A stretch of 64,000 bases of DNA from Peltaster fructicola (lineage: Eukaryota; Ascomycota; Dothideomycetes): the NCBI GenBank assembly GCA_001592805.2, contig CP051140.1, positions 3,535,501 through 3,599,500 of the forward strand. The letters are read 5' to 3'. Positions within the stretch are counted from its first letter, which is position 1. Each line of letters begins with the position of its first letter. Both the position numbers and the translations under genes were made by a program. This document shows positions 12,601 through 25,220 of the stretch, piece after piece. The notes under the pieces are model-generated. The model was given only the letters and a program-made list of their open reading frames with translations, was not told the origin of the DNA and ran no database searches.

Positions 12601-14981
12601 GCAAGGGCATCACAGATTCGTCACAAGATCGACAGCTACCTCTCAACATTGGCCGCATGATCGATGCTGCAAAGACAAAGTTCCGCATCCGAGAAGGTCA
12701 ACGCAGTGACCTCGATCCTCGCGACACCATTCCAAAGGTGCAGGCTATGCTCAAGCGACTCATCGTCGTCCGTGGAGAGGATCCTCTATCCATTGAGGCC
12801 GACGAGAATGCAACCCTGCTTGTCAAAGCACTCTATCGTTCTCGACTGGCTTTCAAGAGGCTTGTCAAGGAGGACTCACTCAATACACTGGCGCTCGACA
12901 ACATCCTGGGTGATCTCGAGAACCGCTTCCTTCGCTCGTTGGCTGGACCTGGCGAAATGGTGGGATGCCTGGGCGCACAGTCTATCGGTGAACCTGCAAC
13001 TCAGATGACACTCAACACCTTCCACTTTGCTGGTGTGTCTGCGAAGAACGTCACTCTTGGTGTACCACGTCTGAAGGAGATTCTCAATGTGGCCGACAAT
13101 CTGAAGACTCCATCCATGAAGATCTATCAGCTACCAGATAAAGCACTTGATCAGGACAAGTGCAAGGAACTCCGATCTGCTGTCGAGTACACCAGCCTGC
13201 GTTCAATCACATCAGAGACCGAGATCTACTACGATCCTGTCATTGATGACACTGTCATTGAGGCTGATGCTGACATGGTTCAGTCGTACTTCATTTTGCC
13301 AGACGATAATGGTCTTGCTCTCGAATCACAAAGCAAATGGTTACTTCGACTTGTACTCGGCCGGCGACAGCTGCTCGACAAAGGATTGACAGTGACTGAT
13401 GTCGCTGCCAAGATCAAGGAGATCTTCAAGGATGATCTTGCGATTATCTTCTCCGACGACAACGCTGACGAGCAAGTCATTCGCATTCGAATGAACAGAA
13501 GCGTGATGTCGAAAGATGAGTCAAAGGATGAGTCAGCCGATGATACACTGAAGCGTCTCGAGAACCACATGCTGGACACAGTCTCTCTGCGTGGTGTCAG
13601 TGGCATCCGTAGGGTGTACGTCACATTCGAGGAACGACTACGAGTGACAGATGATGGTACTCTCGTCAAGTCCAAGAATGATCCTGAGTGCAAGGAGTGG
13701 TATCTGGACACCGATGGTATCAATCTCAAGGAAGTCTTGACTGTGCCTGGAGTCGACGCAACTAGAACAACTTGCAATCATTTCGGCGAGATCTTCAAGG
13801 TCTTTGGTATTGAGGCAACCCGAGCTGCTTTGATCCGAGAGCTTGCTGCTGTGCTGTCGTTCGATGGTTCGTACGTCAACCATCGACACATGGCGCTGCT
13901 GTGTGATGTGATGACTGCGCGTGGATCGCTCATGGCTGTCACTCGACACGGTATCAATCGAGCAGATACTGGAGCTTTGATGCGCTGTTCTTTCGAGGAG
14001 ACGGTCGAAATTCTGTACGATGCTGCAAGCGCTGGAGAGTTGGATGACTGTCGAGGTGTATCCGAGAATGTGATCCTTGGACAGCTGGCACCTAGCGGCA
14101 CCGGAGAGTTCGACGTCCTGCTTGACAGACAGATGCTTCAGTCGGTCACTGCTGCAACTAAATCTGTCGGCGGAGCACTTGCTGGCGCTGCAAGTCCTGA
14201 TGGCGCCATGACACCTTACGAGATGGGCTCTCCTATGGCTGAGAGCTACAGCAGTGGTCCTGAGTATAACGCATCTTTCTCGCCTATCATTCAGGCTGGT
14301 GCTGAAGAGTCCGGTGGTTTCACTACTCACCGTCTTGGCTTCGATGGAGGAGTTTCTCCATATGGCGCCGGAGGTCAATCTCCTGGTTATGCGCCAACAA
14401 GTCCTTTCAACTCAGGCTTCTCACCTGCTTCGCCTGGCTATGCTGTCGGATACAGCCCAAGCAGCCCAATGGGAGCTTACAGTCCCTCATCACCTTCCAT
14501 GGCTATAACCAGCCCATCTTACCAGGTTACCTCGCCTCGCTACGGCAGTCCATCCTCGCCAGCATACAACATAACATCACCAAGCTACAGTCCGAGCTCG
14601 CCAGCTTATGGCTCTGCAAAAGCAAGTCCAAGCTCGCCCTCGTACAGTCCAGCTTCGCCCATGTACGCCTCTCCTGGGCAAAAGGACTATAGCCCAGCGT
14701 CACCATCATGGTCCCCTGCTAGTCCAGCGTATTCTCCAGCTTCGCCAGCCTTCAGTCCAACGTCGCCAGTATACCAAGGCGGTACGAGTCCTGCATACAA
14801 TCCTGGTGGACCAACGAGAGCTTTCTCACCAACCAGTCCGAATTACAGCCCGACGAGTCCCGTCTATTCGCCTACTTCGCCTGCTATGGCAGTGGATTCG
14901 TACAGTCCCTCTTCTCCTCGACAAGGACAGAGCTCGAAATGGAGCCCTGAGTCTCCTCGTGACGATAGTGGTTCTAGATAG
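9629..14981 (+). CDS. rpb1: RNA polymerase II largest subunit Rpb1 (two single-base gaps in frame)
   Basis: Exons 9629-9914, 9965-10035 and 10085-14981 give about 1751 residues once two missing bases are allowed. Order of landmarks: N-terminal zinc site ([17 protein letters not shown]), clamp, [19 protein letters not shown], the metal-binding active-site loop [13 protein letters not shown] near residue 490, the bridge helix and funnel, the trigger loop [20 protein letters not shown], and a C-terminal heptad domain from about residue 1540. It is the catalytic core of Pol II and the CTD is the phosphorylated landing pad for mRNA processing factors. The frame changes by two bases between 10876 and 10891, in the universally conserved stretch between GVPQSIAK and [12 protein letters not shown]. 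An AAAA run (10876-10879) and a CC pair (10890-10891) each look one base short. As the gene is essential and single copy, these are most simply consensus errors. Confidence 0.96.
14350..14960 (+). repeat. Degenerate heptad repeats of the Rpb1 CTD
   Basis: At least 18 recognisable YSPxSPx units. Few are exact: position 4 is mostly Ser or Ala rather than Thr (YSPSSP, YSPASP), and position 7 is Ala, Val, Asn or Met as often as Ser. Spacers without heptads interrupt the first half. Degenerate CTDs are usual in filamentous ascomycetes. Confidence 0.9.
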
Positions 14982-15348
14982 AGGTTGCGGGTATCGGTGT
15001 TAGATTGGCTCAAGTAGCAGCACGTATGAGTCTTGTTGCTTTTCAGATATCCTGCACTCGCAGGCTCTGTGATTAAGTCCGCTCGTTTTGCGGCGTTCTG
15101 CCACGATTCCATGCATGGAAGGTCGAGCTGATGTCCCATGAGCGGCAAAAGGCATGTCTCTGATGTGTAACGAATCGTTATGCGCGAGGCTTAGGCGGCC
15201 TTCCGGAGTTGTACACCCCTGCCGCCTCTCAGAGCCCTGATCAACCACATCAGAGCTGGATATATATTCTGACTCTGGGAGTTCCCAGCTGTATTTTTCC
15301 TCTCGCTGTCTCGAGCTTTTGGCGATGGCATGAGAAAGATCGTCCATC
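14982..15348. other. Intergenic stretch, nothing supported
   Basis: 367 bp between rpb1 and the HET gene; presumed rpb1 3' UTR and HET promoter. A TATATAT tract at about 15259-15265 lies roughly 85 bp before the HET start codon and may act as a TATA element. Confidence 0.4.
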
Positions 15349-17246
15349 ATGTTGTGCAAGTGGTGCACTGCCTTCACGGTAAGTGTTTTGACTCAAGATT
15401 ACAGGTCTTGGCATCGCGAGGGTCCTCGCGTTGTCTTCTACCACGATGCCCTGCATCGGATCGAGCAATCTGCATCTAATTGTCCATTCTGTGCGTACTT
15501 TGTGAGCACGCTTGGTCGACAGCACGATGGCTTCGCGTACGACCACGAGCAGACGACCTGCTACATCACCCAGGAAGAGAAGGACATAGGCAAAGGACTT
15601 CTGACGTTTGTAGTTGAGTTGTTGCGGGAAGTGGTACGCGTCAGTTTCCACAGCTTCGAACTGTTCTTGGAGCAAAAGCGTCTCGACTCAGCAGTCAGAA
15701 TAGGACATCAGATATCGGAACGACCGGACTCACAAGAGTGTACTGCCTTGGCGAAGGAGTGGCTCAACATCTGCGAAACGCAACACAAATGTGCTCGAAA
15801 GCGCGACTCGCCTCTCCTACGAGAGTGCTTGACCTCGACAGCGACTCCGTCCAGGTCGTCACTACACATGGGAAACCTGGAAGATACGTAGCACTCAGCT
15901 ACTGCTGGGGCGTTGGCAACCACTTCAGGACGCTCAAGATCAACATGCAAGATCACATGACGAATATAGCTATTGACGAACTGCCCGCAACGCTCAGAGA
16001 TGCTATCGTGATGACACGACGTCTCGGGTTCCGTTATCTCTGGATAGACGCGCTATGCATCATACAGGATGACGCCGATGACTGGAATCGAGAGGCTCAG
16101 ATGATGTGCTCGGTCTATGAGCAATGCGCATTGTGCCTCGCAGTAACGAGTGCCGCCAGCAGTTTTGATGGCTTCCTGCATCCGAGGACCAGATCATTTG
16201 TCCCTGCCGCTGTCACGATCTATGGTGTAGATATCCCAGTCGGCATCAGAGCTCAATCACTGTCAGCCACACAAATGATCGGCGCAGGTCCTCTAGAGAC
16301 TCGTGCTTGGACGTTACAAGAACGTGTGCTCCCACCAGCTTCGCTGCACTTCGCCTCTGAGCAGATACTGTGGGAATGCTGCGAAGGTTTTGCAAGTGAG
16401 GTCCAGCCTGGCTTCCAAGAAGACTTTCGAGGCGCCAATGCAACTTTCTATGGCATGAGTGTCCACGACATGAAGCTACTCACTCACGGCGAGGGTATTG
16501 ACGATCCTGGGAAGCTGTGGTATCAACTTGTTGAGGCATTCAGCGAGCGAAGACTAACCAACCCGACCGATCGTCTTCCTGCAATCCTCGGCATATCCCA
16601 GAGTTTCGCAAAGTTCGGTATGACCGACTTCGTCTCTGGCGTGTGGTTGTCTAGCGTTCATCACGGTTTGTTATGGTCAAGCAGCCAGTCCCGACGTATC
16701 GAGAGCAAAGCCGCAGCAACCAACACAACTTACCCGAGTTGGAGTTGGTGCTCCGTACGGCACGCAGTCAATTTCCATGGCATTGCCTTCAGTATCAAGG
16801 ATGGTGAGTTCGTCCCACGAGCGCGAATACAGTTGGACAGACAGCATAGATGTAGCTCTCCTGTCGAGCTTATGCCCAGGACGAACGCTTTGCGGATCGA
16901 AACCAAGCTGCTGTCGCCATTGGCTTTCTTGCGAACACGCATTGACAGCTGCTTCCGTTCAGCGATCAGTCCACTGTCAGAGACAGTACTTGATGCCATC
17001 GAATGCATCCTGGACGCGCCAGACCTGGACCGAGACTCTGATATTCGTGCTCTCCACATTGCCGATGTGACTCATTCAAGTGGGACAGTTCAAGCATGCT
17101 TCATCATTGCGAAGAGCGTATCAAGTCCTGCCGAAAGTGTGTCACAAAATGTGTTTGTGCGGATTGGATATGGCTATCACAATCGTACTTCAGATGGCGC
17201 GTCTTTGCTGCAGAATGCATCAGATGGCGTTACTTTGCTTATATAG
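15349..17246 (+). CDS. HET-domain (heterokaryon incompatibility) protein, looks broken once
   Basis: About 632 residues. The N-terminus MLCKWCTAFT and a CPFCAYF motif are typical of HET proteins. The HET domain follows with its three hallmark blocks: RYVALSYCWG, LWIDALCIIQDD and RAWTLQERVLPP. HET proteins control non-self recognition after hyphal fusion in filamentous fungi; the partner cannot be told from sequence. The C-terminal 300 residues carry no repeat or other domain I recognise. The reading frame between the N-terminal part and the HET domain is interrupted once; given similar interruptions in essential neighbours this may be a consensus error rather than a dead gene. Confidence 0.85.
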
Positions 17247-17538
17247 CCTGTTGTATGGCCAGAACAACGGATGTAGTCAATGGCAGACTGGCTCGTGCAG
17301 ATTGTGACGATGTCATATGTGCTAACATCTCAGTCTCGAACCTCCTCATCACAAGCCGTGAGGTTGAGCTCGGACCATCGTGATGCCGATTCGAGACTGT
17401 AACACGATGTTTGGCTTCACTTGTTCACACCTTTGCGCGTGACGGAACACCAGTCTATGGCGCCAGTCCATGCCGCGTTCGTCGGCATCACCGTAGACAA
17501 CGTCTTCAATCGCGCTTAACGAGCTTTCGTACATCAAC

Positions 17539-20500
17539 ATGCCGCACGCGACTGAGTCCATCGATCAATGGCGCACAGTCCTTAATAACGCCCACAAGCA
17601 ACGACTAGACAGCAGCGAGATCGAGGATGCCATCAAAGAGCTCGCTGTCACGAGTAGAGCATCGTCTGACGAGATCGTTGAGGTCGTACTCAACCTTGGC
17701 GAGACATACAACAAGGATCCGCTCGTGATCAGATACGTGGACACCTTACTACGCGCAAGATGCATTCTTCCAAGCAGTCTCCTGCTGGGACTCCTGCAGA
17801 AGTTCCGATTCGTGCAGGGAGTTACACAACCAGCTCTTTCCACATTATCTTTGCCGATTTTCGAAGAGAAAGCTTTCCACCTTGTACGAGTTGTTCTGGA
17901 CGATCGACTCGTCCTCAGTTCAGCATGGAAGCTACATGGCCTTGTCTTTGCTTTGACTCGATGGCTTAGCGCAATCACAGACCATGAAATGGCGCAACAA
18001 CTGGAATTGGGTCCACTGCATACAGTCAGCACATCTATGGCAGGCATGTACGAGGCGATAGCTATGCTGGTCTATACAGTGTTTGGCAACCGATTCTTCC
18101 GGGAGATCGAACGCCAGCCATGGTGGAAGCTCCGACGTCCACTGGTAGTCTCTGAGGTCAACAGGTTTGACTTGAATGTCTTGCAGCCATCACACTCCCA
18201 GCTCTCTGGCTGGCTGCAGAAGCTGACCATGACACGGCCGTTCCTTGAAATAGACGACAAAGGCAAGCCTATATTCACTCGCGAGCAGATCCTCGCCATT
18301 CCAGAAGCCCTTCCAATTGTGCAGAGTCGAGGCGGACTTTTCGTTTGGCTGAGTACCATGCTGTCAGCACAGGTTTATGTTGACGACAGCACTTTCCGTA
18401 ACTACCTGCTTGTCAGGTACCACGATGAGCCTCAGGCTGCTACTTTAGGCGTAGTAGTGGCAGCCTTCGATGTGTTAGTCAACAGCGCACCAGGACAAGG
18501 TACACCACATCTGCAGAAACTTGTCAGGTCCTTCATTTGTAACAGACTGCCACTCATCATCTCCTCGCTGGCAACATTGACGCCAACTGGTGGAATTGAG
18601 GGCTGTATATCGATGGCACTGGCTTCAATCGAGCTCGGTCCTGTTACTCCCTGGGCACCACGACAGCAGAGATGAAAGATATCGTCAACAAGACCAAGAC
18701 GGAATTTCTGCAGGCCTGTATTCTGCACACACTACTGACGGATGCTAACGCCGCCGCTATACTTCCCGGTACGATTGCATCTAAAGTAGTTCGTTACAAT
18801 CGAGCCACTCTTCTAAGTCAATGCACTGCGAACATCACGAGGCTCGATGCATTAGCTCAGGAGCTCGACATGATGAGTGGTAACGTCGCTGCGATAGCTG
18901 GCTGCATTGCAGATCTAATCACAACATTGTGTACCAACAGAGACACAATGACGCTCAAGAACGCTTGTGCAATCCTCATGAAGCGCATCTCATCCCTTGA
19001 CTACATCTTCCAATTTGTCAGTGCAGCTACATTCACAGCTCCTCTACGCATAGTCCTCAATGGCTGGGTTCATGACCAGGATCAGACTGAGTTTCAGCCA
19101 GGCTACGAAGAGTTTGCCGTGATACTCCTCTTCTTGAACACCATTGTACATGTGAGCAGCATGTCGGTCGCGGATCACGGATTGTCTCAAGAAGACCTCT
19201 TCACAACGAAGTTCTTATTCGGTAGCAATAACACATCAGCTACTGACCTCACGGATGAACAGGACAAACAACTGAGCAGTTGGATCCAAGGATTATTCGT
19301 CACCGACGATCACGGAGATCCTGTCGGAATAACAGACGAGGTTTACTCGCAGTGTCCACCTCAAGCCTTCTATCTCTTGGTCCCAATTCTGTTCGAACAG
19401 ACAGCACTGGCATGCAAGCTCAAAGCCATCTCTGTCAATACTATGCAAGGAGGACTTGAGTTCTTGTTGGAGCCATTCCTTCTGCCTGCGCTCATCCCTG
19501 GTCTGCGATGGATCGCGGAAACATCTTGGACAGACGTAGAGAGCACCAACGTCCGCCTGCACATGCTCGAAAAGCTACTGAAATCTTCGAGCGCTTCGCA
19601 GGAGGTTCAAACTATGCACAAGGCCATTCTGACGATAGTAGCTCAGCCTCTGGAAATCTCATTGCAGGCTCTCCAACGCATCAGGTCCGACAAGAAGAAG
19701 GAAGTCACAAAGTTTCTTGAGATCCTCAAGCCATACACAGCACGTAATACGCGGCATGGACAGTTAACTGCTTGGAGCTCGGCGGAAGGTGGAATGATTG
19801 CCAGTGTGCGCTCGTGTATCAGACATCTCGCTGCTTGGAGCACAAGTGGTAGTCCAAGCACTGCCTCAAAATGGTCACCTACCGTTGTGTGGCAGGCAAC
19901 TCAAATTCTTGGACCTGGTGAAGTACTCAAAGCCATCATCACTGAAGTCCAGCTGCAGACAAGCACAGGAGGTGGGCCATTGGCGATTGATCTGTCCACT
20001 GCCATGATATGTGGACCATCTCACCTGGCACAGCCAGGCCTACCGCTTAATGGCATTGATGTGAACAATCTTGGCCTACGAGATTCTCTGCGTCTCCTCA
20101 TTGCAGACGAACATGCATTGCTGCAGTTGCCAAGTAAGCAGGCAGAGGCAATGGTCCGACTGAGCCGTAGTGTCGAAGCGCAACTAGGTCTATCACCACT
20201 CGCTTCTCAGCTGGATCTTGTGACGTTGGCTCTTCCTACTGGAGAGGCTACAGACCAGGTCATGCAAGACCTTGGTCTCAGCGCCACCGATGCGTCGTTG
20301 AACGCAGTAGCAGCCGCGGCTCTAGATCCTGCTGTGGATGCAAGCTTCGCCAACACCAGCTTTGGTCTGACCGACGACTCAACGCTGGATATGGCGAAGG
20401 CTCCTACAGACACCATTCTCGACGATAGCATGAATCTAGACGGGAACGATATCTTCGGCGACCTTGGAATGAACCTGACTGGGCAGCATGCACTACTTGG

Positions 20501-20603
20501 CAACAGTACTGCCACAGGCGAGCAGAACCTTGTCACCAATGCTGACGACGATATCTTCGCCGATCTGGACATGGGTGATCTTGGTGAAGACTTCACTTTT
20601 TGA
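17539..20603 (+). CDS. med5: Mediator complex subunit 5 (Med5/Nut1), frame changes once
   Basis: About 1021 residues in one exon if one missing base is allowed. The N-terminus (TESIDQWRTVLNNAHKQRL), the helical repeats throughout, PWWKLRRPL near residue 200, and the acidic C-terminus ending DDDIFADLDMGDLGEDF fit the fungal Med5 family. Med5 is a tail-module subunit of Mediator and passes activator signals to Pol II. The first frame stops at 18673-18675 right after PWAPRQQR and the second frame, overlapping in ATGA, continues as MKDIVNKTKTEFLQACILH. The family protein is continuous here, so a single missing base close to 18670 is likely. It starts 292 bp after the HET gene and ends 91 bp before the next start codon. 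Confidence 0.85.
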
Positions 20604-20694
20604 GTGAGGCATGCGGCTCATGTGGATGACCAACCTAGCGGGGTGTCCCACTACCTCGGATCACTCATTGACCTACAACAGTCCTCTAACAAGT

Positions 20695-21561
20695 ATGCCA
20701 TATCAACTCAAGGGCAGAAACGTCCTTGTGACTGCAGGATCGCGAGGTCTCGGAGCTGCCATTGTCCGCAAGTTCGCTGCAGAAGGTTGCAACATAGTCA
20801 TCAATTATGTCAGCAATGCAGAGGCTGCTGATACTTTGGCCAAGGAGGTCTCAGAGCAATATCCAGACCTCAAGATCTTGACCCTTCGAGCAGACTGTGG
20901 TGTCACGAGTGCTGTGGACAAGCTGGTGAAAGATAGCATCGGGGCACTTGGCGGACTCGACATCGTGATCGGCAATGCAGGCTGGACACGTTTCTCAGAT
21001 TGGTCAGATCTGGATGCAATGTCAGAGGAAGAGTGGGACAAGTGCTGGAAGACCAATGTACTCGGCATGAAACAATGCTTGTCGTCGGCCCTTCCAACAT
21101 TCAAGGCTAATCCAGAGGGCGGTGTGCTCATCATAACATCTTCCGTAGCAGGAAAGACTCTCTCCGGCAGCAGCATGGCTTACAGCGTCACCAAGGCTGC
21201 TCAGACTCATCTGATGAAGTGTATGGCAAACACTCAAGGTCCAAAAGTCCGTGTGAATGCTGTACTCCCAGGCTTGATGCTGACGGAATGGGGTGCGCGA
21301 TTTGGTGAAGACCAGCTAAATGCTCTCAAGGCACGATCAGCGTTGCAGAAAGAGGTGCGTTGCGAGACACAGTGTCCGATGCGGTGACTGACGTTTGACC
21401 AGACTGATATTGAAGACTGCGCTGATGCTTATATCATGCTCGCAAAGAATACCAGCATGACAGGACAAAATATCATCGTCGGTATGTTTGAAAAGGATTT
21501 GCAGCTACGTTCTTCATACTGACCGCTATCAGATTCCGGTATCGCGATACAGAACATGTGA
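20695..21561 (+). CDS. Short-chain dehydrogenase/reductase (classical SDR type)
   Basis: Exons 20695-21354, 21403-21481 and 21533-21561 give 255 residues, the normal size. The start MPYQLKGRN was chosen because the cofactor motif VTAGSRGLG then sits at residues 12-20, the usual place. The active site is visible: NAGW (structural Asn region), SSVAG with the catalytic Ser, and YSVTK with Tyr and Lys. The family oxidises or reduces alcohols and ketones with NAD(P)(H); an Arg after the glycine motif hints at NADP. The usual TGxxxGxG motif has Ala in place of the first Gly. The last exon encodes only ten residues (DSGIAIQNM after the split codon). Substrate unknown. Confidence 0.88.
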
Positions 21562-21914
21562 GAGCATGGTAGGGGAGGTCGTACAGGTAGGACAATTGCA
21601 GGAACTCTTTTACTGTCATTGTATCAAGCTACTGAACCTTTACCTTCGTTGCAGTTCATTGTAATGGTATCACCTCCAATGCACAACGCACCATTTCGAG
21701 CCATTGTCGATATGGTCGAGAATGCTACAAAAACAAACCGCAAGATCAACTTTCATTCGTCACAGCATCATTGTAGATTACGCTTGTCGCCGTGCATGAG
21801 GCATTGCTCCCTGTAGCGTACACTGTTTGATGGCGCTCACAGTCCGAAGGCATCCGCATCGTCGTGGCTCCATTGCCTGCCCATACCCTGAGCGAGACTC
21901 ACATCTTGGTCAAG
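21562..21914. other. Convergent 3' region, nothing supported
   Basis: 353 bp between the convergent SDR and crm1 stops. It presumably holds both 3' UTRs. No gene seen. Confidence 0.5.
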
Positions 21915-24900
21915 TCAAAGATCGTCATCGTCTAGCTCGCTAGGCTTGAGCAGACCGCCGACTTTCATAGCACGGTTACGCTCGGTATCGCGCATGTCCT
22001 GAGCAGCCTTCTCACGATCTTCCGAGAACAGGTCCGCATTGTCGCCAGCGAACTCCTTCAGAGAGATCAAGAAGTCACGCAGAATGAGCTTGAACTTGTT
22101 AAGATCTTCGGTATTTGCCAGCAGGGAAGTGATGAAGTTGGTGATTTGCGCGGCTTGCAGATTTGGGAAGGCGCCTGCCAGGAGGTTGGCGACAAAATTG
22201 CTCAGGAAGTCCTTGTTGGATGTTCCAGCTGGCGCTTGATCGGCGGGATAGATGCGGCCACGATATCTATCGCTGGTGACGAGCCAGAAGAGTCGAGCAA
22301 GGAGCATGCTCTGGTACTTGAAGCCACCCTTGTGATCCGAGTCGGTCAACACGAAGAAGACATCCTGCAGGATCGAAGTGTAGAACGTCTCGAAGAAGCT
22401 GTTGCGAGTTTCCTCATTTGCCTCGGTCATGTTTGTGACAAGCTCGTAACACATGTTGAGTCCCTCTCCTTCCACAAGATGATTGTCGTGTTTGGCTGCC
22501 CACATGCAAGAGTCGATGACAAGCTTGAAGTGATGCTGATCTAGGCTAAGAAGAGCTGGGAAGCAACGCTGATTGATTGCACGGAGCAGCTTGTAGAATT
22601 CTACTCGGTGCTCTGGATATTCCGAGAAGTCCTTATTGATCATGTCGAGTGTACACTCGAAGATAGCATCGAGGATGGCAGGTACCTGGTCGGTCATCAA
22701 GCCCTGCGAAGTGTCAGTCTTAGTCTCAAGTCACATCTCACGCACCATCGATAGCCATTTCGATGTTAGGGGTGTCCAACGTACCTGTAGCTTATTGATG
22801 AGGCCGGTGATAACGGCCAACACTTCAGCTTCTCGCGCATCCGGAACATTGCGCTTGTAGTCGAGGAGGATAGCCTCAAGGAGAGGCGGTACAAGGGTAG
22901 AATGTATCATCTCATGGTCATCAGCTTTGTCGACGTAAGTGGTGATGAGCTTGAGGATCTCTTTCTTGATTGTACGCAAACCGCGCACCTTCGGCATCTT
23001 GGTAGCGATAGCACCATCTCGCTGGACAGCCTCGTCGATCAGCGAGGAAGCTGCGCGATACATTGTAAGCATGTCCACATAAATGCGACCGATCTGTGGG
23101 TAGAAGTAGCTTCCAATAGAGCTGCAAGCTGCCACATTCGTCTTCATAATGTTGCCAATGATCTTGATGGTCTCAGCATTCTGGAGAATGCTTGGGTCGT
23201 CGCGTGCATTCTGAATGATTTGCTCCCAAGCCTGGTTCGGCAGAGACATCAGCTCGGCGATGAGTCGCTCCTGTGTGTTCTTATGACCTTGTGCGGAGAT
23301 CATGTAGCCACAGGCTTCGTAGAAGGTGTGGACCTGCTGTGGTGAGAGGTCGCAGGTGATCTTACGCATCGTGCGAACGATTTCGTCAATGAACGCTTCA
23401 CTCTCTCCAGGCTGCTGTATAACGAAGTGACGTTTGCACTTGTTAGCGATCTTGATGAAGGTATCGCATGCCATGTCTTGTACACCCTCGTGAGTCTCAT
23501 GCATGAACTCAAAGAGCTTGTTGACCACAGTCTTGAGAAACTTCCAATGCGCCTTCAAGAAGCGAGGATACTGACCGACGATGTACATGATGTTGGAGGC
23601 GACGACAGCCTTGTTGTCTTTACCACGCTTCATCTCTGTGAGGCCCAGCAGATCTTTAATGACGGTGACGAGGAAACGCTTCTCTGTCTCTTCATTCATT
23701 GCACCGGAAATAGATCCTATAGCCCAGCACAGAGTGTTGCAGTTTGCCCAACTCCACTCAGAGTTGTCAACCTGTCGAGCCAGCTTCTCTGACATGATCT
23801 GCTCGGTGTCAACGACATCCAAGTGCGTCAGGAAGACTAGGCACTCTCGTGTCGTCTTGTATAGCTGTATCGTATCCGACTCTTTCACAAACTCGCGAAC
23901 AATCTCGCCTTCGTCGTTTTCAACAATGAGGACTTCCTCTGGACGAACCATCTTTTCGATCATGACCTGGCGAAGATTAGAGAGCACTTCGGTGTATTTG
24001 TGCTTGCGAAGAGGGTAGTTTGCGAGTATCGATGGGTTTGGTGCACCACCATTGCTCAAGCCGCTGACACCCATGCTGACAATCGGGTTGATGTCGGTGA
24101 TTGGAAGTTGCTGCATTTCATCGTAGAGCTCCGACACCAGCTTGGTCCAGTATTCCAAGCAGATCTTGAAGATCTCACGGTCGTCGATCTGCGATATTCT
24201 AATCAGGTAGAAGTGACCGTGCAGCAGGTAGTCCTGGTTAGGCAGATTCTCGATGATGTTGACGTGAGTGGAGAAGAAGTTGCAGAGGAAGAGTGCAAGA
24301 TTTTGCACGAACTCCTGATCACGACTGTTTGATGAAGCGTAAGTAGTCTTAAGGTCCAGTGACAGTGGAATGATGTTGGATATAGTTGTCAGCGTCTCTG
24401 TGAACATCTTGACAAGCTTGTCATTCCAATGTGCCTCTGTCTGCAGGCCACCAATTTCAGTCAAGCACTTGAGTGTGATGTTGCGAAACTCGGGCGTTTC
24501 GAGGAAGCGATTTCGAAGCAGATCGATGAGAGACGATCCAGAAGGAGGCGTTTCAAAGACGTAGCCTAGTGGGATCCAGTAGAGGAAGCGTAGCAATGTC
24601 TCCAGCGTTGCTTTGATCAGTGTTGGAGAGTCTGCTTCGCGTAGGATCTCTGAGCATAGCTGATAGATGCTTGTGAATTCGTCACACATGCTCTGTTTGA
24701 GCTGTCTTGTCTTTGCAGATGTCATCTGTTCAGCTGAGAAGTCGAAGACCTCTTCGGAGAGAAGGCGCAAGATACTCATGTTGTTCTCGCAGATTGGCAG
24801 ACTGCTTCTACAACTGGATATGATCTCGTTGATGAACGTTGGCCAGTTATGAGGCCAGTCTTGCTTGAGGATACTGACCAGAACCAAGTTGAGCTTGTTG

Positions 24901-25220
24901 ATCAGGGTACGCTGCTTCTTGAGCGATTCTTCAGTGCTACTAAGCTGAATGATGAAGTTGACCACGAAGTTGCGGATACCTTGACACTGATCTCGTGGTA
25001 GAACCTTCCATCTTGTCATGATCACGCTATCGAGCACTTGAAGACCAAGAAACTTAGTTTGTGGGTATTGCGCATCTTCCAAAATCTTGTCCACCATCGT
25101 CCATGCGTCTGGATTTTCCTTGAACTGGTTCAGTGTCGCTTGTGCCTGCTTGTGCTGTTCACCACGACCTTCGTAGAACGCTCGCACTGTGGAGTCGAGC
25201 TCCTCGATTGACATAGCCAT
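21915..25220 (-). CDS. crm1: Exportin-1 (Crm1/Xpo1), nuclear export receptor
   Basis: Exons 25220-22785 and 22703-21915 give 1074 residues, the usual length. It starts MAMSIEELDSTVRAFYEGRG, followed by the importin-beta N-terminal region (about 30-100), the Xpo1 domain, and HEAT repeats through the highly conserved KRGKDNKAVVASNIMYIVG block near residues 531-549, ending KPSELDDDDL. Crm1 carries proteins with leucine-rich export signals out of the nucleus with Ran-GTP. The intron is 81 bp, longer than others in the window, with the splice KLQ|GLMTDQVPAILDA. Residue 528 is Thr (codon 23637-23639), where leptomycin-sensitive exportins have Cys. No frame break. Confidence 0.97.

Noticed and set aside
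15379-15404. GTAAGT...TTACAG as a 26-bp intron in the HET gene
   Set aside because: Too short for this genome (others are 42 bp or more), and reading through keeps the frame open.
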